From positions 1 to 64,000 of the forward strand of contig NSJM01000004.1 in assembly GCA_002634395.1 (NCBI GenBank): a DNA stretch of 64,000 nt, read 5' to 3'. This document shows positions 52,872 to 62,200 of the stretch, in pieces (the stretch's first letter is position 1; each line of letters begins with the position of its first letter). Both the position numbers and the translations under genes were made by a program. The DNA comes from Candidatus Methylomirabilis sp. (lineage in GTDB: Bacteria > Methylomirabilota > Methylomirabilia > Methylomirabilales > Methylomirabilaceae). The notes under the pieces were generated by a model that worked only from the letters and a program-made list of their open reading frames with translations, ran no database searches and was not told the origin of the DNA.

Positions 52872-53060
52872 CGCAAGCTAACCCATCTGATTCATGCCGG
52901 ACAATGAATGCATTCCCCGCTGTCTTAATGGGTGAACCGACAAATCCTCCCGCCGTGGCCGTAGCCATCCACCCTGATAACCCACGATACCGCTTGACGC
53001 CCCCCGACGAATCTCTTACTGTTAGTTTACGATCGATCGATCTTGGCGGCGCCGCCAGAC
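52872..53060 (+). repeat. Direct repeat A: relic of a nucleotidyltransferase 3' end plus downstream promoter
   Basis: It starts with codons RKLTHLIHAGQ and stop, degenerate from the real gene end at 52044. It continues with about 150 bases that align to copy B (55853-56035), including GCCGTGGCC, CTTGACGC and GAATCTCTTACTGTT. No upstream part of the gene remains. The DUF87 ATPase lies between A and B. Confidence 0.72.
52994..53022 (+). promoter_or_regulatory. Candidate promoter in direct repeat A
   Basis: TTGACG (52994) and TACTGT (53017) have a 17-base spacer. The same boxes with the same spacing occur in direct repeat B. It lies about 250 bases before the DUF87 ATPase gene. Confidence 0.5.
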
Positions 53061-53274
53061 TACGGGACCGTAAATCCGGCTGAGGCGATGCGAACCACCG
53101 CTATCGATTAGACCATGAAGCAGTACGCGGCGGAACCAGGCGAGAGCATTCAAGCCGGGGGCAACATGAGGCGGCGCTCGAATTGATCGAGCGACAGAAG
53201 CGGCAAACGCGGCCTGCCGGCGAGTATCACGCATGTCCGTGTGCGGCCACAATAGCATAAGGAAGATTGTTGCC

Positions 53275-55713
53275 ATGCAAGACTACGAAAGACTTGGGAC
53301 ATTCTACCTGGGCAGGTCGTTCGATATGAGCACCAGAAAGAGGACAGATGATCTGGTGCTGTACGATTCAAAAGATCTGGTGACCCATGCGGTCTGCGTC
53401 GGGATGACCGGCAGCGGCAAGACCGGCCTGTGTCTCGCGCTTCTGGAAGAGGCCGCCATCGACGGCATCCCGGCTATCATCATCGACCCAAAAGGTGATC
53501 TCACCAACCTGCTGTTGACTTTTCCAAATCTGCAGGGTGAGGATTTGGCGCCGTGGATCAACGAAGACGACGCTCTGAAGAAGGGCCTCACGGTCTCCGA
53601 CTACGCCGTCCAGCAGGCCGCGTTATGGAGGAAAGGGTTGAACGAGTGGGGGCAAAGCCCCGATCGGATTCAACGGCTACGCGACGCGGCCGATGTCGTG
53701 GTCTACACGCCGGGCAGCAACGCCGGTTTGCCGATCTCGATCCTGAAATCGTTTGCCGCGCCCGCCCCCTCGCTGTTGGAAGACACCGAAATGCTGGGCG
53801 ACCGGATCAGCGCGACGGTGACCAGCCTACTGGGGCTGGTGGGTATTGACGCCGATCCCATCCAGAGTCGTGAACACATCCTCCTGTCCACCATTCTCAA
53901 TTGGGCCTGGCAGCAGGCGAAGGATCTCGATCTCGCGGCGATCATTCAGTACGTTCAGTCGCCGCCCGTCTCCAGGATCGGCGTGCTCGATCTCGAATCG
54001 TTCTACCCCACCAAAGACCGCTTCGGCCTGGTAATGGCGCTCAACAACATGCTGGCCGCTCCCGGCTTTAGCGTGTGGATGGAAGGCGACGCGCTGGACA
54101 TCGGTCAAAGACTGCGTTCGCCTGCCGGCAAGCCGCAGTTGGCCGTCTTCTCGATTGCCCATCTCAATGACGCCGAGCGCATGTTCTTCGTGTCGCTGCT
54201 GCTCAATCAGGTGTTGGGCTGGGTGCGCGCTCAGTCGGGCACGACCAGCCTGCGCGCAATCCTCTACATGGACGAAATCTTCGGCTATCTCCCGCCGGTG
54301 GCGAACCCGCCGTCGAAGAAGCCGCTGCTCACGCTGCTCAAACAGGCCCGCGCCTTCGGACTCGGCGTGGTGCTCGCCACCCAGAATCCGGTTGACCTCG
54401 ACTACAAGGGATTGTCCAATACGGGCACGTGGTTCATCGGCCGTCTGCAGACGGAGCGCGACAAGGCGCGCGTGTTGGATGGGCTGGAGGGCGCGGCGGC
54501 GGGCGGCGGCGCGTTCAACCGCCAGACCATGGAGCAGATGCTGGCCGGCCTCGGCAGCCGCATTTTCCTGATGCACAACACGCACGAAGATGCACCGGTC
54601 GTATTCCAGACGCGCTGGGCGCTGTCGTACCTGTGCGGGCCGCTTACGCGCAACCAGATCAAGACGCTAATGGATCCGATCAAAGCCGCCAGAGCCAGGG
54701 AAGCCGTAACGCCGTCGTCTGCCTGTGCCGCGATCCCGGCGGTCCCGCTTGCGGCTGTGGGCCGTCGACCCGCGACGCCGCCAGACGTCTCGCAGTTCTT
54801 CATCCCGACGCGGGGCGGTCTACCCACCGGGAGTGAGTTGTTGTATCGGCCGGCGATCTTCGGCGCCGCCACAGTCAACTTTGTAGACGCCAAAGCCAAC
54901 GTGGAGATTGCCGAGAACGTGCACTTCATTACGCCCGTGACCGACGAAGCCGTTCCGGTCAGTTGGGACAATGCGCAGGCGGTCGATTTTACGGCATCCG
55001 ACCTGGAGCAATCACCCGTGGAGCCGGCGCTATACGCCGACCTGCCGGCGGCGGCCGCGAAGGCGAAGAGCTTTGCCGGCTGGAACAAAGACCTCGTCAC
55101 CTGGTTGTACGGGACACTGCAACTCGATCTGCTGTGCAGTCCGAGCACGAAGAGTGTCTCGCATCCCAACGAGGCCGAACGTGATTTTCGCGCGCGCCTG
55201 CAACTGGCGGCTCACGAGTACCGCGACGACCTCGTGGAAAGACTGCGTCAGAAGTACGCCCCCAAGATTGCCGCGCTGCAGGAACGCATCCGCAAGGCGC
55301 AGCAGGCCGTCGAGCGCGAGGCCGAGCAGGCCAAACAGCAGCAGGTGCAGACGGCGCTCTCGTTCGGCGCCACGCTGCTGAGCGCGGTCATAGGGCGCAA
55401 GACACTCAGTGCCTCTACGCTGGGCCGGGCGACTACGGCCGCTCGCGGTGTCAGTCGCTCCATGAAGGAACGTCAGGACGTGGGCCGGGCACAGGAATCG
55501 GTCGAGGCGCTTCAGCAGCAACTCGCCGATCTTAACGCCGAATTTGAAACGGCGACGGCCGAACTCAGGGCGGCCGTCGATCCGGTAACCGAGCCGCTGG
55601 GCACAATCACAATCAGGCCCAAGAAAACACACATCTCAGTACAACTGGTCTCGCTCGTTTGGGCGCCCTACTGGCGCGATGCACAGGGGGTAGCAACGCC
55701 AGCGTGGGAGTAA
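53275..55713 (+). CDS. Large DUF87/HerA-type ATP-binding protein
   Basis: The 812-residue protein starts MQDYERLGTFYLGRSFD, with Walker A GMTGSGKT at about residues 43-50 and Asp in IIDPKGDLTNLL. Walker B lies in AILYMDEIFGYLPP, followed by the arginine/Gln motif LGVVLATQNPVDLDYKGLSN. This is the ATPase of the HerA/FtsK group (DUF87). The C-terminal third has a long coiled coil (about 655-775, rich in Gln, Ala and Glu) and a beta ending. No NurA-like nuclease is next to it. The ATG at 53275 follows AAGGAAG; a start at 53233 is in frame. Very GC-rich codons suggest later arrival. Function unknown; a DNA-pumping or defence role is possible but not shown. Confidence 0.85.
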   Translation: MQDYERLGTFYLGRSFDMSTRKRTDDLVLYDSKDLVTHAVCVGMTGSGKTGLCLALLEEAAIDGIPAIIIDPKGDLTNLLLTFPNLQGEDLAPWINEDDALKKGLTVSDYAVQQAALWRKGLNEWGQSPDRIQRLRDAADVVVYTPGSNAGLPISILKSFAAPAPSLLEDTEMLGDRISATVTSLLGLVGIDADPIQSREHILLSTILNWAWQQAKDLDLAAIIQYVQSPPVSRIGVLDLESFYPTKDRFGLVMALNNMLAAPGFSVWMEGDALDIGQRLRSPAGKPQLAVFSIAHLNDAERMFFVSLLLNQVLGWVRAQSGTTSLRAILYMDEIFGYLPPVANPPSKKPLLTLLKQARAFGLGVVLATQNPVDLDYKGLSNTGTWFIGRLQTERDKARVLDGLEGAAAGGGAFNRQTMEQMLAGLGSRIFLMHNTHEDAPVVFQTRWALSYLCGPLTRNQIKTLMDPIKAARAREAVTPSSACAAIPAVPLAAVGRRPATPPDVSQFFIPTRGGLPTGSELLYRPAIFGAATVNFVDAKANVEIAENVHFITPVTDEAVPVSWDNAQAVDFTASDLEQSPVEPALYADLPAAAAKAKSFAGWNKDLVTWLYGTLQLDLLCSPSTKSVSHPNEAERDFRARLQLAAHEYRDDLVERLRQKYAPKIAALQERIRKAQQAVEREAEQAKQQQVQTALSFGATLLSAVIGRKTLSASTLGRATTAARGVSRSMKERQDVGRAQESVEALQQQLADLNAEFETATAELRAAVDPVTEPLGTITIRPKKTHISVQLVSLVWAPYWRDAQGVATPAWE

Positions 55714-55767
55714 AACTGCCCCCAACCGCGGGCTCGCGTTATTCTGCGAACGGCCTGTGACAAAGCA

Positions 55768-55797
55768 AAGAGCCGATGACCCCCGTCACTGGCTCTT
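55768..55797 (+). terminator. Hairpin after the DUF87 ATPase gene
   Basis: AAGAGCC pairs with GGCTCTT, and inside it TGAC pairs with GTCA around a CCCC loop. The GCTCTTCTG after it is only weakly T-rich. Confidence 0.5.
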
Positions 55798-55852
55798 CTG
55801 CGTTACCCGCTCCTTACGGCGTCGGATTGTCCGGCTGGTCCAGCGGAACACT

Positions 55853-56035
55853 GACCGCAGGCTGACTCGCCTGATTCATGCTAAGCGATGAATTCATCTT
55901 TGCCGCCTCAATGGACAAGCCCTCTCCCTGCAGCCGTGGCCTTTACCTTGATACCCTACGATACTGCTTGACGCACCTCGGCGAATCTCTTACTGTTGGC
56001 ACACGACTGATCGGTTCGTGGTGACGCCGCCTGAC
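55853..56035 (+). repeat. Direct repeat B: nucleotidyltransferase 3' end plus promoter region
   Basis: It starts with the codons DRRLTRLIHAKR and stop, and continues with about 150 bases matching copy A. The ends CGCCGCCTGAC (B) and CGCCGCCAGAC (A) also agree. purM follows at 56086, so this is probably the older native position of the promoter part. Confidence 0.75.
55968..55996 (+). promoter_or_regulatory. Candidate promoter of purM in direct repeat B
   Basis: TTGACG (55968) and TACTGT (55991) have a 17-base spacer, about 90 bases before the purM start. Confidence 0.55.
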
Positions 56036-56085
56036 TTTCTGACGTATTCGAAGGCTGGTGCGGCAAAGCGAGAAAGAGGCTAACA

Positions 56086-57207
56086 ATGCAGAAACACCCA
56101 AAGGGCGTAGCGAGCTATCTTGGCGCCGGCGTCGATGTCGAGCGGGAAGAGCAGGTGCTGTCCCGGGTAATCGAAACGGTGAGCGAAACGTTTGCCTTTG
56201 TGCGAGGGGTTGGGAAGCCGGTCCTGCCGATCGGCTTTTTTGCGAATGTCATCGACCTCGGTCACGGAACGGGTCTGGCCCTCTCGACCGACGGGGTGGG
56301 CACAAAGCTCATGGTCGCGCAGATGATGCAGAAGCTCGATACGGTCGGGATAGACTGCGTGGCCATGAATGTAAACGATGTGCTCTGCGTGGGGGCGCGC
56401 CCGATTGCGTTTCTGGATTATATTGCGGTACAGCAAGCGAACCCTGACCTCATCGACCAGCTCATGCAAGGGTTGAAGGAAGGGGCGCGTCGCGCGCGAG
56501 TCGCCATCTGTGGCGGGGAGATCGCCCAGGTCAGGGAGATGCTCGCGTCTGAGCGAGAGGGGTGGGGATGCGATCTGGTCGGGATGTGTGTCGGCCATGT
56601 CTCGCTCGACAAGGTCATTGTTGGCAGATCCGTGACTCCCGGTGACGCCATCATCGGAATCCGAAGCAGCGGGATTCACAGTAATGGTCTGACGCTGGCC
56701 AGGCAAGTCTTGTTTACGCAGAGCGGATACACCGTGGACACCAAGTTCGAAGAGCTTGGGCGAACGCTGGGAGAAGAGTTGCTGGAGCCAACCGTCATCT
56801 ACGTGCCGGAGGTGGTGGAGGCACTCGAACGATCGTTGGCCATTACAGGGCTCGCTCACATCACCAGCGACGGCCTGCTGAACCTGTTACGATTGGACGC
56901 AAAGTCTCACGCGGTCGGGTATGTCATTGATCGGCTCCCCCCGATCCCTCCTATATTTTCTCTGATTCAGAAATCGGGGGATATCCCCGATCATGAGATG
57001 TTCCAGGTCTTCAACATGGGGATCGGGTTCTGTGTCGTGATCGCTGAAGCGGATGCAGAATCCTTTCTGAAGATCGTCACGCAACATGGCCGGGAGGCCT
57101 TGCAGATCGGCCGCGTCGTAAGCGATCCGGAGCAGAAGGTCGTCATTCAACCCCGCGGCCTGGTCGGCCATGGCAATCGGTTCGTGAAGGTATCATCAAC
57201 GATGTAA
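56086..57207 (+). CDS. purM: Phosphoribosylformylglycinamidine cyclo-ligase
   Basis: PurM closes FGAM to aminoimidazole ribotide in purine synthesis. The 373-residue protein has SYLGAGVDVEREEQVL at the start, LSTDGVGTKLMVAQM near residue 68, MNVNDVLCVGARPIAFLDYIA, CGGEIAQV and IGIRSSGIHSNGLTLAR, then the C-terminal GIGFCVVI. The stretch AITGLAHITSDGLLNLLRL replaces the more usual AHITGGGL. The ATG follows AAGAGG by 8 bases. It is the first intact housekeeping gene after the second accessory patch and seems to be transcribed alone. Confidence 0.93.
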   Translation: MQKHPKGVASYLGAGVDVEREEQVLSRVIETVSETFAFVRGVGKPVLPIGFFANVIDLGHGTGLALSTDGVGTKLMVAQMMQKLDTVGIDCVAMNVNDVLCVGARPIAFLDYIAVQQANPDLIDQLMQGLKEGARRARVAICGGEIAQVREMLASEREGWGCDLVGMCVGHVSLDKVIVGRSVTPGDAIIGIRSSGIHSNGLTLARQVLFTQSGYTVDTKFEELGRTLGEELLEPTVIYVPEVVEALERSLAITGLAHITSDGLLNLLRLDAKSHAVGYVIDRLPPIPPIFSLIQKSGDIPDHEMFQVFNMGIGFCVVIAEADAESFLKIVTQHGREALQIGRVVSDPEQKVVIQPRGLVGHGNRFVKVSSTM

Positions 57208-57303
57208 GTAGCGATCTTTCTGCCCGAGGGCTGAGTCGGCCAGAGTCCAGCACGGCTGTGAGCTTTCTGGATTGAAAGCACACATGGGTCGTGATAGCAT
57301 AAA

Positions 57304-57330
57304 GTTATCCTCGATCGCGAAAAGGATAAC
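57304..57330 (+). promoter_or_regulatory. Hairpin covering the ribosome site of the next gene
   Basis: GTTATCCT (57304-57311) pairs perfectly with AGGATAAC (57323-57330) around an 11-base loop. The AAGGA of the right arm is the likely ribosome site for the ATG at 57334. It may be a translational switch or an operator. Confidence 0.55.
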
Positions 57331-57333
57331 TCA

Positions 57334-57708
57334 ATGGGACGGGGATCTGGATCGATAGTTCCGACCATAGCTCTCATCACGGTTATCTGCCTGTTGTGGG
57401 TTTATCCGTTTTGCCTTTTCCACCAGGCCAGTGCCGCTGCTTACCAGCGCGATCCCTCGTCCGACCTCGATCATGGTTCATCTCCTCCCGCCCTCTGCGA
57501 TGATTCCCATCTCTACGCAGCCTCGAACAGCCAAGTGGCGGGTGCCGACACAAAGGCCGGCATCAGCCTCCGAATCGAGCCTCTGCGGGCCATTCCACGC
57601 GAACGGTTCTCGGCTGTAAGACGACATGAGCTGACCGACCTCCTACTCCCCGCCTCCCGATCCACCTCGAAAGCGCTGCGCATGCTGTACGTGGTCTACC
57701 AGATTTAA
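57334..57708 (+). CDS. Small putative exported protein before the efflux locus
   Basis: The 124-residue product has a hydrophobic signal-like N-terminus (IVPTIALITVICLLWVYPFC, residues about 8-27), then a Ser/Asp/Ala-rich, low-structure body. It ends in ADTKAGISLRIEPLRAIP and a basic helix. No family is recognised. Its ATG is preceded by a hairpin that hides the ribosome site. A CusB-like gene follows after about 185 bases, so it might be a metal-responsive leader or a small periplasmic factor; this is a guess. A chance frame is also possible. Confidence 0.45.
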   Translation: MGRGSGSIVPTIALITVICLLWVYPFCLFHQASAAAYQRDPSSDLDHGSSPPALCDDSHLYAASNSQVAGADTKAGISLRIEPLRAIPRERFSAVRRHELTDLLLPASRSTSKALRMLYVVYQI

Positions 57709-57894
57709 TTGCTCCGTCCACATTCTCGCATTGCAGGGATCCCCCGACCGCACAGATTCTGCTTTCTGCCCATATGATCCACCTGGCAAGGGGATCCACT
57801 TTCCATTCTTTTCATCTTATTGAAAGCAAGGGGTCTCTAGTTAGACAGCTCCAATTGACCGATATCTTGGTTGGACAGAAGAGAGAGGCGAGAG

Positions 57895-59154
57895 TTGAAA
57901 CGATTCCTTGGCATGCTATTGCTGGCGATTGCTGTCGCGGCAGGCGGATGCGGCAAGCCAGAGACTGCACCCGCGCCGCGCCAGACGGGTCAAGCCGCAC
58001 ATCCTCCTGGTCCGGAAGAACATCGGCATGACCAGGCGCCACACGACGGCGAGCGCAGGGAGACGGTCGGCCCGGGCGAGGAGTCAATCGGTGTTCGATT
58101 GACTCCGGAAGAGCGCGAGAACATCGGCCTCAAGACCGAGGTTGCCCAGCTTCGTCCGGTTGAGGATGTCCGCAGGCTGAATGGGATTGTCAAGCCGCAT
58201 CCAGATCGAGTGGCGCAGGTGACCAGCCGTGTGCCCGGGATCGTGCTTAGTATTCATGCGTCGCTTGGCGCCTGGGTTAAGCGGGGCGATGACCTGTTAG
58301 ACATCAAGAGCGTCGAACTGGAACGGTTGGAGCTGAGCCTGATTCAGGCGGAGAACAAGCTAGCGCTGACAAAGGTTGATCTGGAGCGGGTTCGGTTGCT
58401 CGTTGAACGGGAGATTGTCGCTCGAAAGGAACTGCTGGCCCTCGAAAACCGGCACCGTGAGATCCTGAACGAGATCGAGAGCCTCGCCCGCCAACTGAAC
58501 TTTCTCGGTCTGCCCCAGCAGGCAATCGCACGGATTCGCGAGGAGCAGACAGTCGCCACACTGCACCTACCGGCCCCCATCAGGGGGACGATCGTCGAGC
58601 GCAACGTCGTGATCGGCCAGGCGATTGAGCCCAACGTTGCCTTGATGAAGATTATCGATAGCGCTGTCATGATTGTCGAGGGAGAGGCCTTTGAGGACAC
58701 CCTGCCCCTGCTCAGACTTGGACAACGGGTCCGAGTCGTCGTCTCCGCATATCCCCGTGAGGTGTTCGAAGGGAGAATCAGTTTCATCAGCCCGACGGTC
58801 AACCCGACGAAGCGGACTATTCCGGTGTGGGCAGAGGTCGGAAATCCCAGCGGGCTGCTGAAACAGGATCTCTTTACTCAAGTCCATGTGATCGTGGGAG
58901 AGCAACGCAGGAGCCTTACGATCCCAATTGAGGCCCTTATCAATGCCGAGGGATCGGAGTTCGCATTTGTCGAACGAGACGGCATGTTCGTTCGAGCTGA
59001 GCTGGGGCTCGGAACCCGAAATGATCGCTTCGCCGAGGTCATGCGAGGTCTTTCTGCGGGCGATCGGGTTGTCACCGACGGCAGCCGCCAGCTCTATGCG
59101 AAGTGGCTTACCGCAAAGGGTGGGGGACCGGCACTGGGTGGCCACACACATTGA
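57895..59154 (+). CDS. RND efflux adaptor (CusB/CzcB type), probable lipoprotein
   Basis: The 419-residue protein starts with a signal ending in a lipobox-like AAGGC (residues about 16-20), so Cys20 may be lipidated. A His-rich linker (about 40-60, HPPGPEEHRHDQAPHDG) follows and could bind metal. Then come the barrel half RLNGIVKPHPDRVAQVTS, the lipoyl half PGIVLSIHASLGAWVKRGD, a coiled-coil hairpin (about 140-215) and LPAPIRGTIVERNVVIGQAI. The start is probably TTG at 57895 after GAGAGAGGCGAG; a TTG at 57871 is in frame. It precedes a CusA-type pump, from which a G-rich/C-rich repeat separates it. Confidence 0.88.
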   Translation: MKRFLGMLLLAIAVAAGGCGKPETAPAPRQTGQAAHPPGPEEHRHDQAPHDGERRETVGPGEESIGVRLTPEERENIGLKTEVAQLRPVEDVRRLNGIVKPHPDRVAQVTSRVPGIVLSIHASLGAWVKRGDDLLDIKSVELERLELSLIQAENKLALTKVDLERVRLLVEREIVARKELLALENRHREILNEIESLARQLNFLGLPQQAIARIREEQTVATLHLPAPIRGTIVERNVVIGQAIEPNVALMKIIDSAVMIVEGEAFEDTLPLLRLGQRVRVVVSAYPREVFEGRISFISPTVNPTKRTIPVWAEVGNPSGLLKQDLFTQVHVIVGEQRRSLTIPIEALINAEGSEFAFVERDGMFVRAELGLGTRNDRFAEVMRGLSAGDRVVTDGSRQLYAKWLTAKGGGPALGGHTH

Positions 59155-59164
59155 TGCGAAAGAG

Positions 59165-59258
59165 GCAAAAGACAGGGTGGAGGGTGTCTGGGGTCGGGGG
59201 TGGCTGTTACACGGTTTTGCCCTACTTTACCCTACCCCCTGAACCCTATACCCTGCTT
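59165..59258. repeat. G-rich/C-rich intergenic element, copy 5 (cusB-like to cusA-like)
   Basis: The G arm reads CAGGGTGGAGGGTGTCTGGG and continues GTCGGGGG. After a short centre the C arm reads TACCCTACCCCCTGAACCCT and ATACCCTGCTTTG. It ends at the ribosome site of the pump gene (GGAGG). The frame of the pump gene is open through it, but the pump start lies after it. Confidence 0.72.
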
Positions 59259-59268
59259 TGGAGGGATG

Positions 59269-62200
59269 ATGTTTGCCTGGATCATTGAACGGTCACTGAG
59301 AAATCGCGTCCTCGTGGTGGTCGCCTTCGTGGTCCTGCTGATTGTCGGTCTGTTCACGTTGCGTCGGATTACACTTGACGTCTTCCCGGAGTTTGCCCCA
59401 CCACAGGTCGTCATTCAGACCGAGGCCCCCAGCCTACCGCCACAGGACGTCGAGTTTCTCGTCACCTTCCCGATTGAATCGGCTGTTAATGGGACTCCAG
59501 GGGTAGAGGTGATCCGGTCGAAATCGACCGCCGGACTGTCAAGTATCGTCGTGGTCTTTGCGTGGGGAACGAATATCTATGCGGCCCGTCAACTCGTAAG
59601 CGAACGCCTCCAGGGGGTGAAGGATCGGCTCCCAGCGGGAACCAAGAGTCCCATGATGCTCCCGATCACCTCGGCCGTGGGCTGGCTGGTCAAATATGCG
59701 CTCACAAGCGATAGCGTCTCCCTGATGGAGCTTCGGACGATCTCGGACTGGGACATCCGCAATCGCCTCCTGGCGATCCCTGGTGTGGCCTCAGTGGTCT
59801 CCATCGGCGGCGAGGTGAAGCAGTACCAGGTGCTGCTGTCTTCGGACAAGCTGTTTCAATACGGTCTGACCGTCAAGGAGGTCCTCGGTGCCGTCAGGAA
59901 AGCGAACGTCAGTGTTCCCGGAGGCTTTCTGGTGACGCCAGGCCAGGAGTTCGTGATCACCGGGGTCGGTCGAATCTCGTCGCTCCGGGAACTTGAGCAG
60001 ACCAAGGTAGCGGAGCGAGGCGGGACACCGATCCGGTTGGATCAGGTAGCGACGGTTCGCTTCGGTCCGGAATTTAAGCGGGGAGATGCTACGTGGGAGG
60101 GTAAGCCCGCCGTGATCGGAACAGTCTCAAAGCTCTTTGGGGCGGATACCTTAACGGTTACGTACCAGGTAGAAGCGGCGATGGAGGAGATCCGCAAGAC
60201 GTTGCCGTCTGGGGTCGAACTGAATACCCGGGTCTTCCGCCAGGCGAGCTTCATCGAGTCCTCCATTGCCAACCTGCGCCAGGCGATCCTGGAAGGGGTG
60301 GTGGTCGTCAGTATCGTTGTCATCTTCTTTCTCTTCAATGTCCGGGCATCTCTCATTACCTTGACAGCGCTGCCGATCTCATTGATCTCTGGCGTACTGC
60401 TACTCAAGGCGTTCGGGATCGGCATCAACGCCATGACCCTGGGTGGGCTGGCCATCGCCATCGGCGAGGTCGTAGACGACGCCATCGTGGACGTCGAGAA
60501 TATCGTTCGTCGGCTTCGACTCAATCAGGAGAAGACTTGCCCCGATCCCCCATTGAAGGTGATTTACGAGGCGTCCGTGGAGATCCGGCACGCCGTGGTC
60601 CATGCCACCTGGATCGTCCTGATCGTCTTCATGCCGATCTTCCTACTTGGGGGGGTAGAGGGGCGGATCTTTACCCCGCTCGGCCTCGCGTATACCTTCG
60701 CGATCCTCGCCTCCCTCCTGGTGGCGGTGACGTTAGTCCCGGCCCTGGCCGCTATGCTCCTGATCCGCCGTGGGGAAGCCCAACCGGAACAGGAGAGCCT
60801 GACGGTGAGGGGCATGAAGCGAGCCTATGAAGCGCTCCTGCGCCGGGCGCTGCACCACCCCAAGCGGGTGATGGCCACCTGTGTACTCCTGATCGCCGTG
60901 AGCGTAGCCGTGGTCCCGTTCCTCGGCCGCTCCTTCCTCCCCGAGTTCCGCGAAGGGAACTTCATCCTGCAGGTGACGATGCTGCCCGGGGTGTCGCTGG
61001 CGGAATCAATGCGCGTGGGGGAGCGGATCGTCCGGATTCTGAAGCAGCACCCCGAGGTCATCTCCGTCTCTCAGCGGGCGGGTCGGGCGGAACTGGATGA
61101 GGAAGCGCTCCCGCCGAATGTGAGTGAATTCGACATCGCGATTCGATACGGCGCGCGCAATCCGGAACTGCTTCTGCGCGCCATCCGCGAGCATCTGGAA
61201 AGGGTCCCCGGCGTGGCCACGGTGCTTGGTCAGTTTATCGCTCACCGGCTGGACGAGGTCCTCTCCGGCATCCGGGCTCAGATCGCCATTAAGCTCTACG
61301 GACCCGACCTGGCCGTGCTCCGAGCGAAAGGGCAGCAAGTCGAGCAGATCATGCGAGGCATCAAAGGGGTGACGGATCTGCTCATCGATCCCCTCATCAA
61401 TGTTCCAGGGGTTCGCATCACGGTCGATCGGGAGGAAGCCTCCCGTCTCGGCCTGGACGTGGGCGACATCCTGGAGACGACTGAAGTGGCCTTCGGTGGG
61501 ACAACGGTCTCTCGCGTCGTTGAAGGGCAGCGAGCGTTTGACCTGTTTGCCTGGTTCGACGAGGAGTCCCGCAAAGACCGCGCCTCGATGCGAAACCTTT
61601 TGATCGATGCGCCCGAGGGGCGAAAAATTCCGCTGCGGATGGTGGCTGACCTTCAGATCGTGGACAGCCCCTTCATGATCAACCGGGAGCGGTTACAGCG
61701 GCGGATCGTTGTTCAGGCGAACGTGGCGGATCGGGACCTGATCAGCGTGATCCGTGAGACCCAAGGTAAGATTACCAGGGACATTCAACTTCCCGCCGGC
61801 TACTTCATCGAGTACGGTGGGCAGTTTGAAAGCGAGCGGGAGGCAACGAGGGTGCTGATGGTGTATGGCGGGCTTGCGGTGATCGGGATTTTCCTTGTGC
61901 TGTATAAGGCCTTCAACTCGACCCGCGCCGCCCTCCTCGTGATGGCCAATCTCCCCTTGGCTCTGATCGGCGGCGTAGCGGCCATCCTGCTCACGGGGAT
62001 GGTCACAAGCGTCCCCTCGTTGATCGGGTTCATCAGTGTCTTTGGAATCGCGGCCAGAAATGGGATCATCCTGGTCAGCCACTACCGGCAGCTTCGCGTT
62101 GAAGGCGTCTCGAAGGAGGATGCCATTATCCAGGGGTCGAAGGATCGGTTGGCGCCGGTCCTGATGACGGCCGCCGGGGCCGCATTGGGCCTGCTCCCCC

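Larger units (their letters stand above)
55714..56085. other. 372-base spacer before purM
   Basis: It contains a terminator-like hairpin (55768-55797), direct repeat B (55853-56035) and its promoter. No gene is present. Confidence 0.6.

Noticed and set aside
53061-53274. A short open frame ending in ACPCAATIA just before the DUF87 gene
   Set aside because: Only about 30 codons look protein-like, there is no start and no recognised family.
51105-56085. An attachment-site copy of the tRNA-Phe 3' end
   Set aside because: Reading through the patch I found no second copy of the T-arm/acceptor sequence, and no integrase gene.
59200-59268. The upstream extension of the pump gene to 59200
   Set aside because: These codons come from the repeat element; the ATG at 59269 has the proper ribosome site and gives the family start.
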